A stretch of DNA of 64,000 bases from Lewinellaceae bacterium (GTDB lineage Bacteria > Bacteroidota > Bacteroidia > Chitinophagales > Saprospiraceae). This document shows, piece after piece, positions 54,509-63,690 of the stretch; position 1 is the first letter of the stretch; every line of letters begins with the position of its first letter. A program made the position numbers and the translations under genes. The DNA lies in assembly GCA_016716135.1 (NCBI GenBank), contig JADJWX010000018.1:42909-106908 (forward strand), given 5' to 3'. Under the pieces are notes generated by a model. It was not told the origin of the DNA and did not search any database. It worked only from the letters and a program-made list of their open reading frames with translations.

Positions 54509-55612
54509 TCAGGTGCTCTTCAGAATTCGATTGATCTGAATGGAGCTGTCTAAAAAAAGGATTTTTGGATTGGCATTTCGTTCAATGTAATAGCTGTTTT
54601 CACCCAGAATCCGGACCAATTGATCAATTTTTTCAAAGGTCATTATGCCCGCCATATTTTGGGCGGTTTTCAGTTCATCGGGGCGGAGACGGAGGGTTGT
54701 TTTACGGGCAACCACCATGGCCAGCAGTTCGTGCATAAAATGCAGGGCATACTGCAAAAACTGTTTCTGGTTTTCACGTCCGAGTTTGGCAAAATGCTCG
54801 GTCCATTGAACCAGTTCGATGCCGTTGCCACGGTAGCATTTGCGCAGCCAATCGAGCAGCAGACCGGCGTCGTCGTTTTCGGGGGTATCGGCCAGGTGGA
54901 GTGCGCGGTTAAAATCGCCACCGGCCAGAAAGGCAATTTGTTGAGCGCGGTTTTCATCCAGTTGGCGTTTTGCCTGCAAGGCAGCGCACACCTCGGCATC
55001 GGTCAGTGGGTCGGTTTTAACCAGTTGGCAACGGGAAAGAATCGTTGGCAGGATCAGTTCGGCATTTTCGGCGACCAGCAGAAAAATTGTTTGCTCCGGC
55101 GGTTCCTCAATGAGTTTGAGCAGGCGGTTGCCTTCTTTACCGAGGTATTCCGGCAACCACAGAAGCAGGATTTTGTAGCGTCCTTCGAAAGCTTTGAAGC
55201 TCAGCTTTTTAATAATGGCATTGCACTCTTCCTTGGTAATGTTTCCCTGTTTGTTTTCGGCGCCGAGGCGTTGAAGCCAGGTATTCACGTCGAGCCAGGG
55301 ATTTTGGAGCAATACTTCCCGCCACGTTCCGACGACGGTGGTGCTTACGGCATTGGCGCCTACCGTCGGGTAGGAATAATGAATATCCGGGTGAATAAAC
55401 TGGGCGGCTTTATGGCAGGAGTTGCAGCTCCCGCAGGGGCCTTCTGAATGCTCACCCGGCGCCTCGCATTGGAGCCATTGAGCAAATTCGAGCGCCAAAT
55501 CAAGGGTACCCCACCCGGTATTGCCCAGAAACAACATCGCATGCGGCACCCGCCGGCTGTGGTAGAGCCGGTGCAGGTGTGTTTTTGCGCGTTGTTGTCC
55601 CAGGGCTTTCAT
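54509..55612 (-). CDS. holB: DNA polymerase III subunit delta' (HolB-like)
   Basis: 367 residues. AAA+ clamp-loader fold: GQQRAKTHLHRLYHSRRVPHAMLFLGNTGWG, zinc module CGSCNSCHKAAQFIHPD, GRYKILLLWLPEYLGKEGNRLLKLIEEPPEQTIFLL and SRC-containing sensor (ILSRCQLVKTDPL). The P-loop lacks the usual Lys (GNTGWGTL), as expected for the non-ATPase delta' subunit. It helps load the sliding clamp. It lies 108 bases upstream of ricT on the same strand. Confidence 0.9.
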   Translation of the reverse strand: MKALGQQRAKTHLHRLYHSRRVPHAMLFLGNTGWGTLDLALEFAQWLQCEAPGEHSEGPCGSCNSCHKAAQFIHPDIHYSYPTVGANAVSTTVVGTWREVLLQNPWLDVNTWLQRLGAENKQGNITKEECNAIIKKLSFKAFEGRYKILLLWLPEYLGKEGNRLLKLIEEPPEQTIFLLVAENAELILPTILSRCQLVKTDPLTDAEVCAALQAKRQLDENRAQQIAFLAGGDFNRALHLADTPENDDAGLLLDWLRKCYRGNGIELVQWTEHFAKLGRENQKQFLQYALHFMHELLAMVVARKTTLRLRPDELKTAQNMAGIMTFEKIDQLVRILGENSYYIERNANPKILFLDSSIQINRILKST

Positions 55613-56113
55613 CCTTATTAATGTGCACGTTGCGTTTTACATCAGACCGTCCGGATCAAAAAAAACGGGCCGTATTCAGATCAGCGAATCGCGCAGGCTG
55701 GCAGGATGTATTTGGATATCGGCAGCAGGCGGGAAAAGGGCCGGCTATGGCTCCATCCCTTTGGGCAAGTGTTTTTGAACATGGTGGACGCTAAACTGTA
55801 CCGAACGATGTTCTATTGGGTTGATATCGTGGCGCGGCGTTATTATTTGCCGCTTTTTGCCACAATTAACTGCTTTTTTGCCTTCAAACTCCGCTCATGC
55901 AATTCCAAATGCACGCTGCACTTCCTACTCGAAACGACAGACCATGGTTGGTATTTCAACCAGGTAACTGCGAAGGTAAGGTAAATCATTGAGTGAAGGC
56001 GTGATTGCCGGTTTGAGTTATTTTTCTGTATTTGCAAAACCGCCGCTTGTATTGGCTGTTTCGTTGCAAAGGCAACCTTACTGCCGATGTGCAAACCAAC
56101 GCAACACCACCCG
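55613..56113. other. Intergenic region between holB and queD-like gene
   Basis: About 500 bases. A frame of 92 residues at 55706-55984 has no recognised motif and no secretion or membrane signal, so I do not call it. No RNA gene or repeat was seen. Confidence 0.4.
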
Positions 56114-56521
56114 ATGAAAGTAGCTGTTATTCGAAAAGCCCATTTCAACGCCGCCCACCGCTTGTACAACCCGGCCTGGTCGGATGCCAAAAACGACCAG
56201 GTATTCGGCTTGTGCAACAACCCGAACTGGCACGGCCATAATTATGAACTGGAAGTAAAAGTGGTCGGGGAAATCGACCCGGACACGGGCATGGTAGTCG
56301 ATCTGGGCTGGTTGGCCAACCTGATCCGGGAGCAAATCGAGCGCCGCTTCGACCATAAAAACCTCAATCTGGATACCGAAGAATTTCGAAACCTGATCCC
56401 AACAGCGGAGAACATCGCCGTGGTGATCTGGCAAATCCTGCGCAAACACCTGCCTGAACAATACGACCTGCACATCAGGCTGTATGAAACCCCGCGCAAT
56501 TTTGTGGAATACCCCGTATAA
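56114..56521 (+). CDS. queD: 6-carboxytetrahydropterin synthase / 6-pyruvoyl-tetrahydropterin synthase family
   Basis: 135 residues from ATG 56114 (MKVAVIRKAHFNAAHR); an earlier ATG at 56087 adds 9. Zinc ligands are the His in FNAAHR and both His in WHGHNY; the catalytic Cys precedes in GLCNNPNWHGH. The C-terminus carries ETPRNFVEY, with the pterin-binding Glu. QueD makes 6-carboxytetrahydropterin for queuosine; the related PTPS makes tetrahydrobiopterin precursor. No other queuosine genes nearby, so the exact reaction is uncertain. Confidence 0.9.
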   Translation: MKVAVIRKAHFNAAHRLYNPAWSDAKNDQVFGLCNNPNWHGHNYELEVKVVGEIDPDTGMVVDLGWLANLIREQIERRFDHKNLNLDTEEFRNLIPTAENIAVVIWQILRKHLPEQYDLHIRLYETPRNFVEYPV

Positions 56522-56536
56522 TGATGAATGATGAAT

Positions 56537-56604
56537 GATGAATGATAAATGATAAATGGTTCACCGTCCGTGGACGGTGAACCATTTATCATTTATCATT
56601 CATC
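56537..56604. terminator. Bidirectional terminator with 33-bp perfect stem
   Basis: Arms 56537-56569 and 56572-56604 are exact complements (ending GGTTCACCGTCC / GGACGGTGAACC) with a 2-base loop. It is preceded by short ATGATGAATG microsatellite repeats. It lies between the convergent queD-like and T9SS genes. Confidence 0.8.
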
Positions 56605-56612
56605 GCTAATCA

Positions 56613-57299
56613 TTAATTTTTCACCAGGCGGATTGCCTGAAACGCCTGTCCGTTGGCATCTTCCAGAGCCAGCAGATAGGTGCCTGCGGGCTGGGAAGCC
56701 AGCGAATAAATCTGGCCGGGGGTGGCAGTGAAACGCGCCACTTCGCGGCTGTCCAGCGAAAATACCCGGATGCGATGGACATCATCGGCATTGGTCAACT
56801 GGAAATTCTCCACCGTCGGGTTGGGGAAGAGTTTGACGTTTGCAACGGGAAGATCATCTGTTCCGGACAAGGAGGAGGTATACAGGAACGTCACGGTCAC
56901 CGAATCGGAAGGCGTATTGACGTTGGTCATTTTCAGGTCGATTATGCCGCTGGCGCCCTGGTATGCATTCGGGTTGAGGAAATGTAAAATGATCGGTCCG
57001 GTGTGCCCCGGATCAATATCAAAAGTTTTTGTGCTGACGTGCGCGAGATAGCACTGGTTGAGGTCGCAGACCTGCGTTTTGGTATCGTCATCACCGACAA
57101 GGCTTACAACGATACGTTCCCAACGGATCGTTTGTACGGCGCCGGTGGTGTTGGTGATGTTGAAATGGGCTTCAATATCCGGGATAGTCGGTTGCGCAAT
57201 TTCCCAAACTTCCAGAGCGGAAACATTGAAGGTGGACTGTGCGAAGCAGACGCTGTACAAGCCGGAAAGCAGAAATAGGATGGTAGACAAGCGTTTCAT
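56613..57299 (-). CDS. Secreted protein with T9SS type A sorting domain
   Basis: 228 residues from ATG 57299 (MKRLSTILFLLSGLYSVCFAQ, signal peptide); the frame opens at 57425. A beta-rich domain (residues about 22-145: FNITNTTGAVQTIRWERIVVSL, GPIILHFLNPNAYQGASGIIDLKMTN) precedes a sorting domain (VKLFPNPTVENFQLTN...AGTYLLALED...IRLVKN). Unknown role outside secretion. Divergent from the thioredoxin-fold T9SS gene with a shared promoter region. Confidence 0.85.
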   Translation of the reverse strand: MKRLSTILFLLSGLYSVCFAQSTFNVSALEVWEIAQPTIPDIEAHFNITNTTGAVQTIRWERIVVSLVGDDDTKTQVCDLNQCYLAHVSTKTFDIDPGHTGPIILHFLNPNAYQGASGIIDLKMTNVNTPSDSVTVTFLYTSSLSGTDDLPVANVKLFPNPTVENFQLTNADDVHRIRVFSLDSREVARFTATPGQIYSLASQPAGTYLLALEDANGQAFQAIRLVKN

Positions 57300-57341
57300 A
57301 GGCGGAAAGACTATTTTTAGCAGGTTTTGTAATAATTTAGC

Positions 57342-57349
57342 CAAAGGTA
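57342..57349 (-). promoter_or_regulatory. Candidate -7 box (TACCTTTG) for the 56613-57299 gene
   Basis: Minus-strand TACCTTTG, 43 bases before ATG, with TTTC about 17 bases further upstream as a possible -33. Confidence 0.5.
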
Positions 57350-57374
57350 AGCCTGTGAGGCGAAACCTCCGCCC

Positions 57375-57382
57375 TATTTTTG
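57375..57382 (+). promoter_or_regulatory. Candidate -7 box (TATTTTTG) for the thioredoxin-fold T9SS gene
   Basis: TATTTTTG matches TAnnTTTG, 31 bases before the ATG at 57413. The divergent box at 57342 lies 26 bases away. Confidence 0.4.
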
Positions 57383-57412
57383 TTTTAGCTACGGTGTTTT
57401 CTGAATCACTGT

Positions 57413-58966
57413 ATGCCAATAGCAAAAAAATCTATGAGAAAAGGCTGGGTATTCGCGCTCCTTCTGGCTTCAACCCTTTCCTTGCAAGCACAATTGCCTG
57501 CGGGCTCTGTAGCGCCCGATTTTACCACAACTGATATTCATGGCCAAAGCTGGAATTTGTACAACCTGCTTGACCAGGGTAAAATTGTCGTGCTGGAAGT
57601 GTCTGCAACCTGGTGTGCGCCTTGTTGGGCCTATCACAACAGCCATGCCATGCACAATTTTTACGCGCAACACGGCCCCGATGGCGACGATAAAGCCAGG
57701 ATATTGTTTATCGAGGGCGACCCAAACACCAATGTCAATTGCCTGTATGGCAGTGCCGGTTGTAACAATTATACACCCGGCAATTGGGTCGCCGGAACGC
57801 CTTTCCCAATTATCAACGATGCAAAAATCGCCGACACGTTTGACGTCCATTACTACCCGACCATTTTCGTGATTTGCCCAAACCGGAAAGTTTATGAAGT
57901 CGGGCAGTGGAATGCCACTGATATCTGGGAACAAGCCCGGCAATGCCCGGTGGCTTACGGCCAAACCAATGCCGGCATTTTTGACTACACAACGGGCACC
58001 GCCCTCGACGAGGTGTGTGGAAACATGGCCCTTAACCCCGCCTTTTCACTGATCAATCTTGGCTCCGAGGCACTTACGCAAGCTACGATTGCCCTGAAAT
58101 GGCAAAACAGTACCGTGCAAACTATTGAGTGGACGGGCAACCTGGGCCTTTATGGCGAAGCCGCTATTGCTTTCGACGAATTTCCGGTAGCCGACAGCGG
58201 CAGCCTCGAAACACGCCTGCTCAGCGTGAACAATCAGCCCTATGATGATGACCAGGCAAACAACAACCACATCGACAATTTCGAACCGGCCAAAGCATTT
58301 AACAGCCTGAAGGTTTTGCTTAAAATACGTACCGATCAGTACGGCGCTGAAACGTACTGGGAACTACGCGATGAGCATGGACTGGTACTCGAATCGGGCG
58401 GCAACCAGGATGTCGGCCCGAACGGCGGCGGTAAATTCACCGGTATCGACGGAGGCCCCGGCGCCTACGGCAACAACACCATCATCCGGGATACCCTGAA
58501 TTTGCCGGGCCCCGGCTGCTACTCCATCCATTTTGTGGATGCTTATGGAGACGGCATCTGCTGTAATTACGGCAACGGGTATTACAAATTATACAACCTG
58601 GACGACCCGGTTTACCCAATCATCTGGGGGGGGAAATTCAAGGCTTACGACGACCGCGGATTCAGCGCCACCTCCACCACCACTGCCACCACATCCACCT
58701 TTGCCGCACCGCCGGCACTCCGCTTGTTCCCCAATCCGGCCAGTGATCAGCTCCGGGTGAACATCTCTCTGCCGGAAAGCGCCCACACCGCCGCCACAGT
58801 CTTCAACAGTATGGGGCAACTGCTTCTTGCCGGGCCGGCGGAACAACTGCCCGCAGGGGACCACTTGCGCAACCTGGACATCAGCCAACTGCCCGAAGGC
58901 TTGTACTGGCTACATCTTTCGATCGGAGAAAAAGCCCTGGTGAAAAAATTTCTTGTTCAGCGTTAG
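57413..58966 (+). CDS. Secreted thioredoxin-fold protein with T9SS type A sorting domain
   Basis: 517 residues (510 from the ATG at 57434, equally possible). Signal peptide (MRKGWVFALLLASTLSLQAQ), then a TlpA/AhpC-like thioredoxin fold (residues about 30-180) with redox pair WCAPC (Cys68, Cys71) and the cis-Pro segment YYPTIFVI. A middle region of beta-rich repeats (about 190-420) includes DAYGDGICCNYGNGYYKLY. The C-terminal sorting domain is LRLFPNPASDQLRVNIS...LYWLHLSIGEKALVKKFLVQR. It would be an exported thiol oxidoreductase, an uncommon cargo for surface display. Confidence 0.88.
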   Translation: MPIAKKSMRKGWVFALLLASTLSLQAQLPAGSVAPDFTTTDIHGQSWNLYNLLDQGKIVVLEVSATWCAPCWAYHNSHAMHNFYAQHGPDGDDKARILFIEGDPNTNVNCLYGSAGCNNYTPGNWVAGTPFPIINDAKIADTFDVHYYPTIFVICPNRKVYEVGQWNATDIWEQARQCPVAYGQTNAGIFDYTTGTALDEVCGNMALNPAFSLINLGSEALTQATIALKWQNSTVQTIEWTGNLGLYGEAAIAFDEFPVADSGSLETRLLSVNNQPYDDDQANNNHIDNFEPAKAFNSLKVLLKIRTDQYGAETYWELRDEHGLVLESGGNQDVGPNGGGKFTGIDGGPGAYGNNTIIRDTLNLPGPGCYSIHFVDAYGDGICCNYGNGYYKLYNLDDPVYPIIWGGKFKAYDDRGFSATSTTTATTSTFAAPPALRLFPNPASDQLRVNISLPESAHTAATVFNSMGQLLLAGPAEQLPAGDHLRNLDISQLPEGLYWLHLSIGEKALVKKFLVQR

Positions 58967-58977
58967 AAACCTCTCCT

Positions 58978-61681
58978 TTAGTCAAATTCGATCGTATCGC
59001 CCGGCTTATAACGTTGCCGGGTCTCTTCCTCTGTTGCCGGTTTCGCTTGCTTTTTGGCTTTTGCCTTCGGCTGTGGGCTTTCCGGCATTTCACCAAACAA
59101 GGAGCCTTGTGTTGCATCTTCGGCGGCCGGGGCTTCGTCCGGTTCCATTTCCTTGACGCTGCTCAACAGGGTGTCGCTGAGTTTGTTGCCAACCGCTTTC
59201 CAGCCTTTTACATCCATAAAGTCGCCCAGACCGATTTCGCCGGGCATAGCCTTGCCTTTTACGCGTATGGAGTATTTGATGCGTGGATTGGGTTTTAAAC
59301 TGGCAAAAAGCAGTTTGGACTTCGGGTGATCGGTAATAAACGAGTACCGCTCTTTCAGTTTGGACGTTTCGACGAGGAAGCGTTTGACCATTGTCCAGCC
59401 TTTGTGCCCGTCGAAATGCACGGCGTTGACCACTTGTTTGGGGTTGAATTTGCCCAGGTGCAAAATTTCTTTGGGTTCGAAATGCTGGAGCAGATCGGTA
59501 TCGGTGAGTTCGTAGGAGCCGTCGTTGTACAACACGAAGATCATATCGCCGGTGTCGAATTCGCCAAGCATGTCGCCGCGCTCCTGCGTATTGAGGCGGC
59601 CGGTAATGCCGTCGTACCAAAGTTTTTGCGCGCCGATGGTGCTTTTGCCGACTTCCTTTTGCCGGATATTTTTCACCGGATATTTTGTCAGGATGTTGCC
59701 TTGGGAGGCGCGGCCTTTGATGGCCAGCTCGCCAAAGTCGTAGTCGAACACTTTGATTTTGGCCGAGCAGCCCGGACTGAGCGTAACCGTTACCACTTCG
59801 CTTTCGCCATTGGGATTGGCGGTCAGGTAATGCACCTTGGAACCTTTAACCCCGCCGCCCACGGGGTAATCCTTATCGCGGGTAATGGCGGTCACATTGA
59901 AACGTTTGACCATGGAACGGCCGCTTTTCCCGTCAACGTAGGCTAAATTGTACGTAGTGCGCTCGTCGTTTTTCTTCCATACTGCTACATGCAGGATGTC
60001 TTTGCCGACAAACACTTTTTCGTCGATGCGCACGACTTTCATCACGCCGTCGCGACGAAAAACGATGATGTCGTCGATGTCGGAGCAGTCCTGTACAAAC
60101 TCATCTTTTTTCAGGCCCATGCCGACAAACCCGTTTTCGCGGTCGACATACAGTTTGGCGTTGTTGGCCACCACTTCGGCGGCGCGGATTTCGTCGAACA
60201 CCGCCAGTTCGGTTTTACGCTCCTGGCCCTTGCCGAATTTTTCCAGCAGGTTTTCAAAATAGGCAATGGCGTATTCGGTCAGGTGTGCCAGGTGGTGCAG
60301 GGTTTCCTGCAGGCGCTCGTTGAGCTTGGCGATCTCTTCGTCGGCTTTGAAGGAATTGAATTTTGAAATCCGCTTGATCCGGATTTCGGTGAGCCGCACG
60401 ATATCCTCCTCGGTTACGGCGCGCAGCAGCTTGATTTTTTTGGTCTCCTTGGCATAACCCGGCTCTTCCGGCGTGATCACATATTTTCTCAGGCCCGTGT
60501 CGATGGTTTCGAGCACAGCTTCCCAGGTTTCGCATTCTTCAATGTCGCGGTAAATGCGGTTTTCAATAAAAATGCGCTCAAGGGAAGCGAAGTGCAGTTT
60601 TTCCTCCAAATCGTTTTTCTGGATCTCCAGCTCAAGTTGGAGCAGCGCCTTGGTTTTTTCCGTGGAAATACGCAGCAGTTCGTTCACGTCGGTGAACAGC
60701 GGTTTGTTTTCCACGATCACACAACAGTTGGGGCTGATGCTGACTTCGCAATTCGAAAAGGCGTACAGGGCATCGATGGTCACATCGGGGCTGACGCCGG
60801 CCTGCAGTTCAATTTCAATGCTCACCTCGGCCGCGGTTTTGTCCACCACTTTTTTAATCTTGATCTGGCCTTTATCGTTCGCTTTCAGGATAGAGTCGAT
60901 GAGGTCGGAAACCGTTACGCCGTAGGGCAACTCGGTGATCTCCAGTGTTTTTTTGTCCAGTTCTTTGATGCGGGCCCGGACGCGAATCTTGCCGCCGACG
61001 GCCGCCGCCGTTGTAGTTGGTCACGTCGACCAGCCCCCCGGTGGGAAAATCGGGGTAGAGGTCTGTTTTTCGCCCCTTCAGCGCGGCAATGCTGGCTTTA
61101 ATTATTTCCACAAAATTGTGCGGCATCACCTTGGTGCTCAGGCCAACGGCAATGCCTTCCACCCCCTGGGCAAGCACCAGCGGAAATTTCATCGGCAGGT
61201 TCACCGGTTCGCGCTTGCGCCCGTCGTACGAAAGTTGCCACTGGGTGGTATCGGGGTTGAAGGCTACTTCGAGGGCAAATTTGGTGAGGCGCGCCTCGAT
61301 GTAACGCGGCGCGGCTGCCGAGTCGCCGGTGCGGTAGTCACCCCAGTTTCCCTGGCAGTCGATCAGCAGGTCTTTTTGGCCCATGTTGACCAGGGCATCG
61401 CCGATGGCGGCGTCGCCATGCGGGTGGTATTGCATGGTTTGGCCGATGAGGTTGGCCACCTTGTGATAACGCCCGTCGTGCTGCTCAAACATGGCGTGCA
61501 GGATGCGGCGTTGCACGGGTTTGAGGCCGTCGTCGATGGCAGGGACTGCCCGCTCCAGGATGACGTAGGAGGCATAGTCCAGAAAATAATCCTGGTACAT
61601 CCCCGAAAGGGTGACGACGGTGTCTTCGCCATTCTGGGATACGGTGGGCGGAACGGTGGTGTCTTTTTTTGAACGAGCCAT
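58978..61681 (-). CDS. parC: DNA topoisomerase IV subunit A, split by a single-base frameshift
   Basis: The first frame (61681 to about 61000) has the breakage-reunion domain: LDYASYVILERAVPAIDDGLKPVQRRIL, HKVANLIGQTMQYHPHGDAAIGDALVNM and catalytic Tyr in SAAAPRYIEARL. The second (about 60996 to 58978) carries the rest, including MPYGVTVSDLIDSI, then a beta-pinwheel (VGMGLKKDEF, VAVWKKNDERTTYNLAYVDG) and an acidic/basic tail. An extra base at about 60997 (one G in GCCGCCGACGG on the + strand) breaks the frame; removing it restores TNYNGGGRGGKIRVRARI. Together about 900 residues. The enzyme decatenates chromosomes, is essential, and this is probably a sequencing indel. Confidence 0.92.
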
Positions 61682-61782
61682 AATCAGGTGATCTTATGCG
61701 CAGGGGCGACCCTCGCGGTCGGCAAAAATAGGGTCTATGATTTTATTTTTGAAATTTTTTGTTTTAAAAACAATATCCCATT

Positions 61783-63155
61783 TTACTCGGCGAAAGTAAA
61801 AAGATTCAGCTTGTACAAGCGCCGGTTGGGAATATTGACATTGGGCTGGCCGATAAAGTAGAGCATCCCGTTGCGCATTTTAAAATTATTGGAAAGGTAG
61901 GGCGCGATGGCGGGGGTGTAGGTTTTGCGTGCGCCGCCGGTTTCCAGGTCCAGTTCTTTGAGTACCAGGGCGCCGTCTTTGGCACTAAACCGGCCATAGA
62001 CACGCTCCAGGGCAGCATCCACCAGCACCTGTTTGCGCCAGCCGGCACTACGGTGGTAAGTAAGCGGCGCGGTTTGATCATGCCGGGGGGTTCCATGGCG
62101 ATCCGGAGCATTTTGTCGTTCACGTGGTCGAGCAGGTAAATCCGGGAGCCAACTTTGATCAATGGGGCATACACGGAGTCTTCGGCGAGTGTGCTGAAAA
62201 AGCCGATGTTGGCAACCAGGCCGTTGGTTTCGGCCATACGGGTGAGATTTTCGGGCCGGAGTACCTTTTCGGGATCGGTGAGGGGGCTGTACCCGTCGAG
62301 AATGTCGTCGCGATCCAGGTCGGAAAGGGTCAGCATGTACGCAGCCAGGATTTCCATATGGCGCCGCCGGAGCTGGGCTTCAATGATTTCGTTGCGGATG
62401 ATAGCCAGCAAATGCTGCTTTCGGTCGGGGTCGTAGTACAGGTACTGCACCGATTGGCGGTAAGCGCCTGTTTTTTGATAAAAATAATACCCGTTTTGCT
62501 CCAGCACGCAAGGTTTGACCAGCTTGTAAAACAAGTCGGTGGTATAGCGCGGAAAGGTATCGATGCGGTTTCCGGCAAGCGTGATTTCCCGGGCATGGTG
62601 TTCGCCCACCACGTGCAGGTCGCCGGTACAGCTGCGGTGCAGCAGGTCGGCCGGTTCGGGCAATTGCAGTTCGGTCAGCAGGCGGCCGTTGTCGGTGGTA
62701 AGTTGCAGAAAGTATTTTTTGCCGAGTTGCACCAGCAGCAGCAGGTCTTCGCCGGCGAAATCGTAGTCGAGCAGGTTGGAGCGGAAATCTTCCTGAAAAA
62801 CCGATTCCATGGGTTTGCTGGAGATGGCGATCTCCGGCAGGTTCACGGCATTGGACTTCAGGAAAATGTCCAGCCGTGCAAGTTGCCCGCTGAACCGGAG
62901 GGTGTCCAGGGAAATGCGTTGCGGGAAATAGCCGATGCAGCGCACCGTCAGCCAGCCGGTTTTTGATGGAATGTCCAGGTTGAAGCGTCCGGCCGCGTCG
63001 GTTACGGCCTGCCGGTCGGTAGTTTGCAAGGTGGTACCGGGCAGCGCTTCACCGTTTTCGTCGAGTACCCGGCCCCGGATTTGAAAGGTTGTCCCCTGGG
63101 CGTTGGCAAGCTGCATGCTGATCGTAAAAAGCAAAAAATAGAATAGCCGTTGCAT
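61783..63155 (-). CDS. Secreted protein with N-terminal carboxypeptidase-like regulatory domain, frameshifted
   Basis: Start at ATG 63155 gives a signal peptide (MQRLFYFLLFTISMQLANAQ). A CarboxypepD_reg-like domain follows (FQIRGRVLDENGEALPGTTLQTTDRQAV), then about 330 residues of beta-rich sequence with probable propeller character (LDRDDILDGYSPL, SRIYLLDHVNDKML). The frame breaks at about 62050-62065: after KPRRL the correct continuation is TYHRSAGWRKQVLVDAALERVYGRFSAKDG, in the other frame, ending at 61783. About 457 residues when joined. A one-base loss explains it. No family name; probably an envelope or exported protein. Confidence 0.78.
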
Positions 63156-63323
63156 GTGGTCAAAATTCGAATGATTTGGGCAGTTTTTAAACCCAATTTT
63201 GTCAACGCTATCCTTGCCGGTGTCAATGCGCCGGTTTGGCGAGGGAATACGGTGCCGCGCGCAAGGTTTTTTGCAAGGTATACTCCAAGTAAAGCGGTTT
63301 GTCAAAGTAATGCTGCCGTGCAT

Positions 63324-63609
63324 ATTGTCGGCGTGACTTCTACGGTTTCACTTTATAAACCGGTAATAATCGAATCCAGATGTCTCCCTTCGGTCGACAT
63401 GACACCTTGAAATGACAGGATTAGTTTCAATCATATTTCTCGCTACGCTCGAAATTTCCCCTGCGCCCGCCGTAATTTCGAGCGTAGCGAAAATCCAATG
63501 GTTAGTTTAAAAAAAAACGACTGTCATGTCGACCCCGCAGGGGGGAACATCTGGTTCTTCAACACATTATCGGGTATTTATTTGAAACCGTACGAGTCAC
63601 GCCGACAAT
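63324..63609. repeat. Nested palindromic element E5
   Basis: Outer ends ATTGTCGGCGTGACT and AGTCACGCCGACAAT are exact complements and equal the E2 end. Inside: ACGGTTTCA / TGAAACCGT, then CAGATGT...GGTCGACATGACA facing TGTCATGTCGACC...ACATCTG, and TTTCTCGCTACGCTCGAAAT / ATTTCGAGCGTAGCGAAAA. The whole 286-base region folds on itself in nested layers. It has no coding capacity and does not share the CTTTTCAAATT core of E1-E4. Confidence 0.82.
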
Positions 63610-63690
63610 CGCTTAACTGCCTCCAATTTTTCGAAAACCACTTTCTTCCGGGTATATTTCATATTGTGACATCGAGATATTGGTAAACAT

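Noticed and set aside
55706..55984. 92-residue frame between holB and the queD-like gene
   Set aside because: No motif, no signal, unusual composition, and no supporting neighbour; not enough to call a gene.
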